Below are positions 22,982-29,931 of a stretch of 31,595 bases of DNA, piece after piece. The notes beneath the pieces were generated by a model. The model was given only the letters and a program-made list of their open reading frames with translations, did not search any database and had not been told where the DNA came from. The stretch covers positions 1-31,595 of the IMG/VR virus record IMGVR_UViG_3300030103_001056; one strand, 5' to 3'. The position numbers were made by a program, and so were the translations under genes. Source of the DNA: a virus. Numbering within the stretch: position 1 is the stretch's first letter; each line of letters begins with the position of its first letter.

Positions 22982-23958
22982 GAGTCTTTTCGGGAAGAAA
23001 TGTTAATGAGCTGTTTCAAATAGCTGTTATGAGTTTTAGAGATGCGCATATGATCTCTGAAGATTCGCGTAATGGTAAAGTTCTAAGTTTCCCCAGACCA
23101 GTAACCAGTGTGTATAAATATCCTAAAGAACGTGTTTTACTTTCTCCAGAAAGAAACTGTAATCCTTTTTTCCATTTTATTGAAGGCTTATGGATGATCG
23201 AAGGTCGTGATGATCTTGGAACTTTAACCATGTTCGCTAAAAAGATGGCAGACTTCTCTGATGATGGCGAGCATGTTAATGGAGCATACGGCTACCGCTG
23301 GAGAGAATGGTTTGGTAGGGATCAACTATCTATGGTCATGGACTTACTAAAGAAAAACCCATTAGATAGACGTATTGTTTTACAGATGTGGGATCCGTTC
23401 AGAGATCTTGGTTCAAGCTCTAAAGATGTGCCTTGTAATACTCAAGTATATTTTAGGTGTGTTCATGATCGTCTAGACATGACAGTCACTAATCGTTCTA
23501 ATGATATGATCTGGGGGATGTATGGCGCAAATGCTGTTCATTTTAGTATGGTGCAAGAATATGTAGCAAGTATGGTGGGTATGCCTGTTGGTAAATATTA
23601 TCAGGTAAGTAATAATGCTCATATCTATATGGACGTCTGGGAGCCATTAAATCAAAAATTACCTATAGGCATTGCTCCTTGTTTTTATGAAATATCAGAA
23701 GTTAAACCCTCGCCTCTTGTAGATAATCCTAATACCTTTGATATAGAGTCAGCTCTATTTTTCGAGTGGCTACACGAAGGTGATCATTTTGGTTTTAAAT
23801 ATGAAAACTCTGTATTTGATAAAACTGCAATGCCTATGGTTGAAGCGTGGTGGCTTTATAAAGAAGGCATGCTTTCTGAAGCTATAGATAAAGCTAAAAC
23901 AATATTGGCAACTGATTGGAGAAAGGCTTGTGTAGAATGGCTAGAAAGAAAAAAGTAG
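22978..23958 (+). CDS. Thymidylate synthase family protein, probable dUMP hydroxymethylase
   Basis: This 326-residue ThyA-type enzyme retains Glu69 (IEGLWMIEG), GAYGYRWREW (102-111, TS YG..WR), DRRIVLQMW (Arg131-Arg132), catalytic Cys153 (VPCNTQ), RSND (173-176), Asn185 in YGANAVHFSM, and NAHIY (His215, Tyr217). The Asn aligned with E. coli Asn177 predicts uracil rather than cytosine substrates. Relatives with PCNT and YGANAVH are common in phages and include dUMP hydroxymethylases that make 5-hydroxymethyl-dUMP. In this operon a hydroxymethylase is more likely than an ordinary dTMP synthase, but the sequence alone does not settle it. It overlaps both neighbours. Confidence 0.85.
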   Translation: MRVFSGRNVNELFQIAVMSFRDAHMISEDSRNGKVLSFPRPVTSVYKYPKERVLLSPERNCNPFFHFIEGLWMIEGRDDLGTLTMFAKKMADFSDDGEHVNGAYGYRWREWFGRDQLSMVMDLLKKNPLDRRIVLQMWDPFRDLGSSSKDVPCNTQVYFRCVHDRLDMTVTNRSNDMIWGMYGANAVHFSMVQEYVASMVGMPVGKYYQVSNNAHIYMDVWEPLNQKLPIGIAPCFYEISEVKPSPLVDNPNTFDIESALFFEWLHEGDHFGFKYENSVFDKTAMPMVEAWWLYKEGMLSEAIDKAKTILATDWRKACVEWLERKK

Positions 23959-24311
23959 CATATGAAAAGCACGAAGATTATATGAAGCGTAGGTTTAAAG
24001 AAGAAAAGACGAGTAATATAATCTCAGTAGTCGGTAATCTATCTAAGGAGGATGTAGAGGGCTTAGATAAAGCTGAGAAGTCCTATGGCGACAGTTGGAG
24101 ACAGCGAGGCGGTATAGGTGCGTTCATGATGCTTGCTCGTAAATGGGATCGTTTAGAAAAACAGGTAAACGAGTTCGGTTATGACATATTCAATGCTATA
24201 GATAACGATACTCGTGACGAAGGTATCCTGGATGACATACGCGATTTAAGACGATATCTGTTTCTAGTAGAAGCGCATATGAGGATTGTTTTGGGTAGCC
24301 AAGATGACTAA
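23937..24311 (+). CDS. Nmad1/DUF1599-like nucleotide-modification-associated protein
   Basis: I place the start at ATG 23937 (124 residues), within the 3' end of the TS gene and with AGAAAGG upstream; a TTG at 23916 is less likely. The core KSYGDSWRQRGGIGAFMMLARKWDRLE (49-74) and DDIRDLRRYLFLVEAHMRI (99-117) fits the YGDSW proteins called Nucleotide modification associated domain 1, a group found beside modified-base genes and thought related to MazG-like all-alpha proteins. I see acidic residues that could bind metal but cannot name a reaction. Its position after pyrophosphorylase-like and TS genes agrees with the family name. Confidence 0.6.
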   Translation: MARKKKVAYEKHEDYMKRRFKEEKTSNIISVVGNLSKEDVEGLDKAEKSYGDSWRQRGGIGAFMMLARKWDRLEKQVNEFGYDIFNAIDNDTRDEGILDDIRDLRRYLFLVEAHMRIVLGSQDD

Positions 24312-24351
24312 TAACATAGTAAACTCTTCCAAACAAGATAGGAAGAAAGCT

Positions 24352-26232
24352 ATGCCAAACAGTCCTTTACAAGCTCCTTTATTTAGTCCTGATAGCACGT
24401 GGACTCCCCCAGAGTTCTTACCCGACCTTTCAAAAGCTAAAGATATTTGTATTGACCTTGAAACTAACGATCCATCACTTAAGGAAAAAGGTGCTGGTTG
24501 GGCGAGGGGTGAGGGAGAAGTTGTTGGTTACGCTGTGGCTACTGACTCTTGGTCAGGGTATTTACCTGTAGCGCATGCCGCTGGTGGTAATCTTGATAAA
24601 GGTCTCGTTAAAAGATGGATACAAGATCAAATAAAAAGTGGCTCGAATATCATATGCCACAATGCTTCTTACGATATCGGTTGGATGCGTAGAGAAGGTA
24701 TTAAACTACATGGCAATAAAATCATCGACACGATGGTTGCAGCTCCATTAATAGATGAAAATAGATTTAGTTATGCGTTAAACGCTCTCGGTAAAGAATA
24801 CCTAAAAGAAAAGAAAGATGAAAAGTTATTGAGAGATGCCGCTGAAGCATGGAACGTTGATGCTAAAGGTGGGTTACATCATTTACCTCCTATGTATGTT
24901 GGTCCATACGCAGAGCAAGATGCCTCATTGACACTTAAATTATGGGATTGGCAAAAGCAAGAATTAACACGGCAAGATTTATGGTCGATCTTTGACCTTG
25001 AATCTGGGATTACTCCTTTACTTATAGATATGCGCTGGGAAGGTGTTCGTGTTGATTTAGAAAAGACATCTAAAATATCAAAAATGTTTAGGGCTAGAGA
25101 GGAGGAGGCTCTTCATCATATAAAGTCAGCATGTGGCGAAGATATAGAAATTTGGGCTAACGCATCTATAGAAAAAGCATTCAACAAACTAGGCATTGAG
25201 TTTCCTCGCACCGAGCTTGGCGCACCATCGTTTCAACAAACATGGCTAGAGAATCATCAACATGATGTGCCGAAGATGATTGTCAAAGCTAGAAAGATGA
25301 ACAAAGCAAGGACTACATTCATTGATGGAATGATTATGTCAAACCAAGTTAATGGAAGAATACACGCTGAGTTGCATCCTTTACGCTCTGACGATGGCGG
25401 CACAGTTACTGGTAGGTTTAGTTATAGTAATCCAAACCTACAACAAGTTCCAGCTAGAGATCCAGAGATAGGTAAAGCCATAAGATCGTTGTTCATACCA
25501 GAAGAGGGATGTCAATGGGGTGCTTTCGATTACTCGCAACAAGAACCACGGATCGTTGTACATTATTCTTCTGTAATGGGGCTAAGAGGCGCAGACGAAG
25601 CTGTAGAGGCTCTTAAGAATAAAGACGCTGACTTTCATCAAATCGTTGCCGATATGGCAGGGATACCGCGTAAGCAAGCTAAGAACATTAACCTTGGTTT
25701 GTTTTATTCTATGGGTGTTGGTAAGTTATCAGGTGAGCTGGGGCTTACGATAGATGAAGGTAAACAATTATTTTCACAGTATCATGAACGTGTTCCGTTT
25801 GTAAAAGCATTAACAGAAAGAGCAATGCAACGAGCCGCTCAGCAAGGTAGTATCAGAACACTGTTAGGTCGTAGATGTCGTTTCGATAAATGGGAACCAA
25901 ATCAGTTTGGCACTCGTAAAATTATGGATCATAAAACTGCTTTTGCAGAATATGGAATGGGCGGTATTAAACGTGCATTTACATATAAAGCTATGAATAG
26001 ATTAATCCAAGGCTCGGCGGCTGATATGACTAAGATGGCGATGAAGCTCTTATATGAAGAAGGAATCAAGCCACATATTCAAGTTCATGATGAGTTAGAC
26101 TTTTCTGTAGAGTCAAAAGAACAGATTGAAAAGATAAAAGATATAATGGAGCATTGTGTAGAGATGCGTGTACCTAGTAAGGTTGACGTAGACCTTGGAC
26201 CAAACTGGGGAGATGCAAATGACTCTGGATGA
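24352..26232 (+). CDS. DNA polymerase I (family A) with 3'-5' exonuclease, Leu762 type
   Basis: I choose ATG 24352 because AGGAAGAAAGCT precedes it, as for other genes here; ATG 24304 and TTG 24286 are in frame. Exonuclease motifs are IDLETND (Asp35, Glu37), ICHNASYDIGW (Asn104, Asp108) and YAEQDAS (Tyr186, Asp190). Polymerase motif A is GAFDYSQQEPR (Asp393, Glu398), motif B is RKQAKNINLGLFYS (Arg440, Lys444, Leu448, Tyr452), and motif C is QVHDELDF (about 577-584). Leu448 takes the place of E. coli Phe762, a residue that tunes ddNTP selectivity and fidelity. There is no 5' nuclease domain, as in T7 polymerase. It is the replicative polymerase candidate. Confidence 0.95.
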   Translation: MPNSPLQAPLFSPDSTWTPPEFLPDLSKAKDICIDLETNDPSLKEKGAGWARGEGEVVGYAVATDSWSGYLPVAHAAGGNLDKGLVKRWIQDQIKSGSNIICHNASYDIGWMRREGIKLHGNKIIDTMVAAPLIDENRFSYALNALGKEYLKEKKDEKLLRDAAEAWNVDAKGGLHHLPPMYVGPYAEQDASLTLKLWDWQKQELTRQDLWSIFDLESGITPLLIDMRWEGVRVDLEKTSKISKMFRAREEEALHHIKSACGEDIEIWANASIEKAFNKLGIEFPRTELGAPSFQQTWLENHQHDVPKMIVKARKMNKARTTFIDGMIMSNQVNGRIHAELHPLRSDDGGTVTGRFSYSNPNLQQVPARDPEIGKAIRSLFIPEEGCQWGAFDYSQQEPRIVVHYSSVMGLRGADEAVEALKNKDADFHQIVADMAGIPRKQAKNINLGLFYSMGVGKLSGELGLTIDEGKQLFSQYHERVPFVKALTERAMQRAAQQGSIRTLLGRRCRFDKWEPNQFGTRKIMDHKTAFAEYGMGGIKRAFTYKAMNRLIQGSAADMTKMAMKLLYEEGIKPHIQVHDELDFSVESKEQIEKIKDIMEHCVEMRVPSKVDVDLGPNWGDANDSG

Positions 26233-26428
26233 ATTTAAAGATGAGTTAGCTAGATTAAATCATCGTGTGATGTTCTTTTATGAATATAATAAACCTGTAA
26301 AAGATCAAAGAAAGAATGCAAAGAATACAAGGTCTTATGTAAACGCTCAACGAGGCAACTTTTTCGGTAAGAATAATAAGAATGCAAACTTAAAACTCAT
26401 CGAGTTACGGAACCTTGTTAAGGATTAG
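26219..26428 (+). CDS. Small basic protein of unknown function after DNA polymerase
   Basis: I select ATG 26219 because GGGGAG at 26207-26212 is correctly spaced; TTG 26195 and ATG 26213 are alternatives. The 69-residue product begins TLDEFKDELARLNHRVMFFYEYNK and then is rich in Lys, Asn and Arg (DQRKNAKNTRSYVNAQRGN, NNKNANLKLIELRN), suggesting nucleic-acid contact. It overlaps the polymerase stop by 14 bases. No family is recognised. Confidence 0.6.
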   Translation: MTLDEFKDELARLNHRVMFFYEYNKPVKDQRKNAKNTRSYVNAQRGNFFGKNNKNANLKLIELRNLVKD

Positions 26429-26452
26429 TTTGGTATATATTGATTTTAATTG

Positions 26453-26487
26453 CTCCTATATTATAAAAATATAGCTACCTATAGGAG
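26453..26487 (+). promoter_or_regulatory. Hairpin that sequesters a ribosome binding site
   Basis: CTCCTATA (26453-26460) and TATAGGAG (26480-26487) are perfect 8-base complements with a 19-nt loop. The right arm contains AGGAG, the ribosome site for the GTG start at 26495. In RNA the pairing would hide it, so translation could respond to temperature, a protein or an upstream ribosome. AT-rich sequence in the loop (TTATAAAAATATAG) could also hold a promoter. Confidence 0.5.
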
Positions 26488-26494
26488 AAAGATT

Positions 26495-26716
26495 GTGACT
26501 ACACCACCTGTTAAAATAAACGCCGAGTTAGCGATGGCTATGTGGTCTCGCTTAAACGAGGCCGATGCTCCAGAGGCCGATATTCTTGCCGCCGCTATTA
26601 TAGGTCAGGGCTTTGAGCCTAGCTTAGAGGGGGCAGAGGCGTTAGACTTTTATCGTGAGTACCTTATTGTTAATGGTTATATCGACGAGGTTCCAGACAA
26701 AACTCAAATACACTAA
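26495..26716 (+). CDS. Small acidic protein of unknown function
   Basis: A GTG start at 26495 with AGGAG six bases upstream gives 73 residues; the longer frame from TTG 26450 lacks a ribosome site and reads through the hairpin. The product is acidic and helical (AELAMAMWSRLNEADAPEADILAAAIIGQGFEPSLEGAEALDFYREYLIVNGYIDE). No catalytic motif is visible and I recognise no family. It is a single small gene in the early-type region, and its hidden ribosome site suggests controlled expression. Confidence 0.6.
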   Translation: MTTPPVKINAELAMAMWSRLNEADAPEADILAAAIIGQGFEPSLEGAEALDFYREYLIVNGYIDEVPDKTQIH

Positions 26717-26743
26717 TATCCTCTAATAGAAAGCGAGAAAGAT

Positions 26744-27013
26744 ATGTTGGATAAATTAATAAAAGAATATGGCGACGCTTGCGCTCAAAAACAAAAAGCG
26801 AAAGACCATATGCGTAGTCTAATTATTGAGGCTAGAGATCATCGTATATATCCTAATTTGTACGAATATGCCACTCTTAGGTCTCCTTATTTTCTTAATG
26901 AGGCTACCAGCTGGATAGAATTAATTTTAGAGTGGGACACTATTGTTAAGTGGAAAAAAGAAAATCTTATTCAATATGTAGCTGATATGGAGCCGTATAA
27001 AGATGCCGCTTGA
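26744..27013 (+). CDS. Unknown small early-type protein
   Basis: This 89-residue protein starts after a GAGAAAGAT ribosome site. It is mostly helical: charged N-terminus (LDKLIKEYGDACAQKQKAKDHM), then LYEYATLRSPYFLNEATSWIELILEWDTIVKWKKENLIQYVADMEP. It overlaps the next gene by 11 bases. There is no signal, membrane helix or known motif. The function is unknown; the position among short genes downstream of replication is typical of host-takeover genes. Confidence 0.55.
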   Translation: MLDKLIKEYGDACAQKQKAKDHMRSLIIEARDHRIYPNLYEYATLRSPYFLNEATSWIELILEWDTIVKWKKENLIQYVADMEPYKDAA

Positions 27014-27500
27014 AGATGAAGAAATGCGTGAGCTTCGTATAGCTCGTCGTCAATGGATGGATCCCGATAGAAAGGAAAAAGTTATGGGTGCAGTCAAAAA
27101 GATGATTATGGACTATGATTATATGGATCCCAAGATGATACTTGGGGCTTTATCTGGTTCTTCTAACAGTAAACTATTAGGCTTCGGTGATGCAAGTTAC
27201 GCTGATTTAGAAAATGTACTTGGACCTCCGACCATAAAACAAGATCGTAGGTTCAATGGTTATGGTGTTCAGGACTTTAACGATAAAGTTCAGCGATTAG
27301 TTTGGTCTTGGACAGTTCGGGTTGCGTGGGGTATTAAGTGGAGCGATGACGCTGTAGTCGTTATTCATGATCGTGATAGTTCTGTTAAAGAGATGGAAGA
27401 TCTTAAACATTGGCACGTAACTGGAGATATCCGAGGTTGGGATAGATTAAATTCAGGCTTGGTTATTGATGATTATTGTGTCAAACTAACACGTGCATAA
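27003..27500 (+). CDS. Unknown protein, last gene before a terminator
   Basis: This 165-residue protein overlaps the previous gene and is followed by an intrinsic terminator, so it ends an operon. Visible pieces are MRELRIARRQWMDPDRKEKVMGAVKKM at the start, NVLGPPTIKQDRRFNGYGVQDF in the middle, and WSWTVRVAWGIKWSDDAVVVIHDRDSS and HWHVTGDIRGWDRLN near the end. It is soluble, with mixed alpha and beta. The middle-to-end part might form a small beta domain. No known family comes to mind. Confidence 0.6.
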   Translation: MPLEDEEMRELRIARRQWMDPDRKEKVMGAVKKMIMDYDYMDPKMILGALSGSSNSKLLGFGDASYADLENVLGPPTIKQDRRFNGYGVQDFNDKVQRLVWSWTVRVAWGIKWSDDAVVVIHDRDSSVKEMEDLKHWHVTGDIRGWDRLNSGLVIDDYCVKLTRA

Positions 27501-27527
27501 AGAGACTTATGCATCCTCCCTTAACTT

Positions 27528-27564
27528 GCTGGCGGCTTATTAGTCGCCAGCCTTTTCTTCTTTT
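27528..27564 (+). terminator. Intrinsic terminator
   Basis: GCTGGCG (27528-27534) pairs with CGCCAGC (27545-27551), a 7-bp GC-rich stem with a 10-nt loop, followed by the T-rich tract CTTTTCTTCTTTT. It ends the operon that includes the polymerase and the small genes after it. Strong on base-pairing and T tract. Confidence 0.85.
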
Positions 27565-27636
27565 AATAGAAAGTATGATCGGATATACTAAAATACTTAG
27601 AAAGTAAGAATGTCATAAATACACTGGAGGTATCCA
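27565..27636 (+). promoter_or_regulatory. Promoter/operator region of a regulator candidate
   Basis: This lies immediately after the terminator. TATACT at 27584-27589 could be a -10 box, with only a weak -35 (TTTTAA) 17 bases upstream. AATGTCATAA at 27609-27618 repeats the core of the 17-bp inverted repeat near 15735. The ribosome site is CTGGAGG before ATG 27637. A new transcript must start here; operator function is inferred. Confidence 0.5.
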
Positions 27637-28185
27637 ATGACAACAGAAAGCCATAAATCGGTAGCTATTGAGTTGCCTACATATAAAGTTTTGAAAGAAG
27701 TAGCAGAGAGAGAGTTTCGCTCTCCTTCAAAACAAATAGCCTACATGCTATATAGAGACCACCCCGAGTTGTTCAAAGACCCAGAGATATTAGTCGATGA
27801 CGATGATGGTATAAAAACTACTGATCATTATTTGATTAATAATCAAAAACGATCTATGTATCGCTCTTGGCAAATTATTATGTGTTTAAAAAAGAACGAG
27901 CATCTTTGTCCTTTATCGAAAGGACAAATATTAGATGGTATAAATTATCGTTATCAAAAAGGTTCGAACACTTTGCTGACAAGACCTATTGGTGTTGGTT
28001 TAGTAGCTAGGACAGAAAACGATCGTTTTGAGCTGACAGAGTTTGGTCATTACGTTTGTAAGCAGTTAAACTCTGATACACCTGTTCGACTTACTGAAGC
28101 TATCTTAGATGCGTTTCGTGTAAGTTTCAAACAGTCTAAAGCTCCTACTTTATCTTTAACAAAGAGGAGCTTGAACATACGATGA
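27637..28185 (+). CDS. Putative transcription regulator (RHH-like N-terminus plus winged helix)
   Basis: In this 182-residue protein, residues about 7-40 (SVAIELPTYKVLKEVAEREFRSPSKQIAYML) resemble a ribbon-helix-helix DNA-binding unit, with a beta strand then two helices. Residues about 76-145 (WQIIMCLKKNEHLCPLSKGQILDGINYRY, then GVGLVARTENDRFELTEFGHYV) look like a winged helix. This pairing suggests a DNA-binding regulator. It has its own promoter region just after a terminator, containing a copy of AATGTCATAA, which could be an autoregulatory site. I cannot name a family; an HTH gene of unknown target is the safe reading. Confidence 0.6.
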   Translation: MTTESHKSVAIELPTYKVLKEVAEREFRSPSKQIAYMLYRDHPELFKDPEILVDDDDGIKTTDHYLINNQKRSMYRSWQIIMCLKKNEHLCPLSKGQILDGINYRYQKGSNTLLTRPIGVGLVARTENDRFELTEFGHYVCKQLNSDTPVRLTEAILDAFRVSFKQSKAPTLSLTKRSLNIR

Positions 28186-28379
28186 CAGGTGAAATAAAAT
28201 CAGTTCCATATAATCAAGGCGCGGCTGATCGTTACTATGGCCGACGTCCATGGCCTAGAGTGGATAATGAGGTTCGTCAATTTATTCATGAAGAATATAA
28301 GCGCGGTTGGAACGAAGAAAAAGATCGTAAAGATTGGGGCGATGGACAATATGCCCCTCAACAATGTGATATAGAATAG
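28182..28379 (+). CDS. Small phage protein, RxPWP and Trp-rich, unknown function
   Basis: This 65-residue protein overlaps the preceding stop by four bases. It has PYNQGAADRYYGRRPWPRV near the start, a pattern I recall from short phage proteins of unknown role, and EYKRGWNEEKDRKDWGDGQYAP. It is rich in Arg, Tyr and Trp and probably soluble. Expressed with the regulator candidate. A long gene-free stretch follows. Confidence 0.6.
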   Translation: MTGEIKSVPYNQGAADRYYGRRPWPRVDNEVRQFIHEEYKRGWNEEKDRKDWGDGQYAPQQCDIE

Positions 28380-28803
28380 AGGGGGTGAACACGTTCCTTC
28401 GTAGGCGGCGAGCCTGAGTTTATCGTCGTCTCGGCAGAAGTATGCTTTTTGTCACGGAGACTATTTAGTAACTTTAAGATAACATAGAAAATTACGAACC
28501 ACAGTCGTAATCCTTCATTAATATGCTATTAAGAAGTTTGTTCATAATAGTCTTAGATCGAGCATATGGAAGTGAAATACAAGGCCACGGCTGTCCAACC
28601 ATTTTTGCCCTCGCGCGTCCTTTTTTGTTTGTTTTGGGGGACGTAGGTTATCGGAGATGGGGAAGATCTAAAGCTGGTTCACCTTAAAGATGATAGGCGA
28701 AGCCGTGGAATACTCACCGATTATTTTGTACTATTTTGTTATATATTGATACGCCGTTGTAGACTATAATAATATAGTAAATAGAAAGTAGAAAGGTATC
28801 ATA
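28380..28803 (+). other. 424-nt gene-free stretch, possible structured RNA and promoter
   Basis: No ORF with a credible ribosome site is visible until 28804. Pairings seen are: CCACGGCT (28585-28592) with AGCCGTGG (28701-28708), enclosing CGTCC (28616-28620) with GGACG (28639-28643); ATATGCT with AGCATAT (28521-28527 with 28561-28567); and AGACTATT (28458-28465) with AATAGTCT (28546-28553), which excludes some of the others. GC-rich blocks in AT-rich DNA are unusual for spacer. Eight-base matches occur by chance at this length, so a functional RNA is only a hypothesis. ACTATAATAATATAGT at 28763-28778 precedes the next gene and may be its promoter or operator. Confidence 0.4.
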
Positions 28804-29073
28804 ATGCCAAAGTATTCAGCGTGTATTTATCGTAAGACAAAAGATAAACATTGGCACACTCCCATTTATCCTAAAATCAGTTTAATAGAGCGATACATAC
28901 AGCAGTGGCCAGACATGACTGCAGATGTTTCAGAGATCGTTGTATTAAAAGAAAGAAGGCGTAACCAGATGCCAGTTATCCATGGCTATTATGATTGGGT
29001 TGATGGTAAGCTAAAACTCGATAAGAGTAAGCCAGCTTTTATTCATAATGTTTTGTATGGGCTGGGAGATTAG
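28804..29073 (+). CDS. Unknown small protein
   Basis: This 89-residue protein starts after AGAAAGTAGAAAGGTATCATA. It contains ACIYRKTKDKHWHTPIYPKISLIERYIQQWPDM and KERRRNQMPVIHGYYDWVDGKLKL, with clustered His, Tyr and Trp. It is soluble, with no known motif. It is first in a run of five tiny overlapping genes after the gene-free stretch. The function is unknown. Confidence 0.6.
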   Translation: MPKYSACIYRKTKDKHWHTPIYPKISLIERYIQQWPDMTADVSEIVVLKERRRNQMPVIHGYYDWVDGKLKLDKSKPAFIHNVLYGLGD

Positions 29074-29074
29074 T

Positions 29075-29254
29075 ATGGGTAGTTCAGGCGGTCTCAGTCA
29101 AAGCTATAAACAGTTCCTTGATGATCTTCGTGAGGGTGGTTCTATAAATATGTTCGGTGCTCCTGCTGTTCTTCAGCAGGAGTTTGGTTTAACTAAAGAC
29201 CAAGCTATTGATATTGTTAAGACTTGGATGAGGGAGTTTAAGAAAGATGACTAA
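29075..29254 (+). CDS. Small phage protein with UBA-like helical pattern
   Basis: ATG 29075 has GGGAG six bases upstream and lies just after the previous TAG; a longer frame from 29048 lacks such a site. The 59-residue product includes FLDDLREGGSINMFGAPAVLQQEFGLTKDQAIDIVKTWMREFKK, a short helical bundle pattern (GAP..L...FGL....A..IV..W) I recall in small phage proteins. It may be a protein-interaction domain. It overlaps the next gene by eight bases. Confidence 0.6.
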   Translation: MGSSGGLSQSYKQFLDDLREGGSINMFGAPAVLQQEFGLTKDQAIDIVKTWMREFKKDD

Positions 29255-29501
29255 TCAAGAGTTGCCTTTATCTTGGCGAGAAAAGATTGCCGATAGACAG
29301 TGGTATCCAAGCGGTATCCCTTATCAGGTGCAAGAAGATGGTTTTATCTTTGGTGAGTTTCATCGTTATGAGTATGCTATTCTTTTTGCTGAGGCTCTTC
29401 AAAAATCAGGTAAAGCTAGTTCTCATCTTAGTATCTGGGGTCCAGAGGGCTGGGTTGATCTTGTTATGTGTTTAAAAAAGTGGGGGAAAGAAAATGACTA
29501 A
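29247..29501 (+). CDS. Unknown small protein
   Basis: This 84-residue protein overlaps both neighbours. It has SWREKIADRQWYPSGIPYQVQ, FGEFHRYEYAILFAEALQK and WGPEGWVDLVMCLKKWGKEND, so it is Trp/Tyr-rich and mixed alpha-beta. No motif is known. An alternative 62-residue frame over the same DNA lacks a ribosome site and is hydrophobic by chance. Confidence 0.55.
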   Translation: MTNQELPLSWREKIADRQWYPSGIPYQVQEDGFIFGEFHRYEYAILFAEALQKSGKASSHLSIWGPEGWVDLVMCLKKWGKEND

Positions 29502-29733
29502 AACCGATAACGACATACATTTTCATAGCGATCACTGGTATCAGAAGAACGCGCAGGATAAGATTGAAAAACTTAAATTTCATTCTATGGCAAATACGAT
29601 TGCTATGCTAACCTTCTATGAGATTGACGAGTTAGTAGATGCTTTGGAAGATGTATCGCCTAGTCTACCCTACACCTTTCAAAGCGCACTGTTTGAAAAC
29701 CTAAAGAAAAGAAAAAACAGGAGTGAAAAATGA
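29494..29733 (+). CDS. Unknown small helical protein
   Basis: This 79-residue protein begins eight bases before the end of the previous gene. Its sequence has HFHSDHWYQKNAQDKIEKLKFHSMAN and EIDELVDALEDVSPSLPYTFQSALFENLKKRKN. It is helical and charged, with His residues at the start that could bind metal. The function is unknown. It is coupled to the next gene by an ATGA overlap. Confidence 0.55.
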   Translation: MTKTDNDIHFHSDHWYQKNAQDKIEKLKFHSMANTIAMLTFYEIDELVDALEDVSPSLPYTFQSALFENLKKRKNRSEK

Positions 29734-29873
29734 GAAGGTCATTGATATCTCTTCACATCGACAAAGCTACTGTTCCCTTGCATCAGCCTCGGTATCGTCT
29801 ATCTCGTGTTCTTACTGGGGTGACTGTAGCGTTGTTTTTAGCGGCGGCTTTTTACAGTATTTTGTTATATTAA
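29730..29873 (+). CDS. 47-residue membrane protein
   Basis: ATG at 29730 overlaps the previous stop (ATGA) and has GGAG at 29720-29723. The product MRRSLISLHIDKATVPLHQP... ends in a basic turn (RYRLSR) and a membrane helix (VLTGVTVALFLAAAFYSILLY), the classic layout of a single-pass membrane protein. A competing GTG frame (29723-29932) over the same DNA encodes a Ser/Cys-rich sequence and is less convincing. It may be a small inner-membrane inhibitor or exclusion factor; this is a guess. Confidence 0.6.
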   Translation: MRRSLISLHIDKATVPLHQPRYRLSRVLTGVTVALFLAAAFYSILLY

Positions 29874-29931
29874 TCGCCGCTGTTGTGGTTTATACTATAT
29901 TTATATTTAACGTGCAAGAAAGGAAGAACTA
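29840..29931 (+). promoter_or_regulatory. Hairpin and promoter-like region before the DUF932 gene
   Basis: AGCGGCG (29840-29846) pairs with CGCCGCT (29875-29881). TTATACTATATTTATA at 29890-29905 shares its first ten bases with the palindrome at 31061 and may supply a -10 element. The ribosome site is AGGAAG before ATG 29932. No convincing -35 was found. Confidence 0.4.

Noticed and set aside
24286-24351. Longer N-terminus for DNA polymerase (TTG 24286 or ATG 24304)
   Set aside because: The added residues are unlike polymerase sequence, and the strong AGGAAGAAAG site sits before ATG 24352.
28458-28553. Group I intron core suggested by AGACTATT/AATAGTCT
   Set aside because: No P, Q and S core elements in order, no interrupted exon, and an 8-base match is expected by chance in this length.
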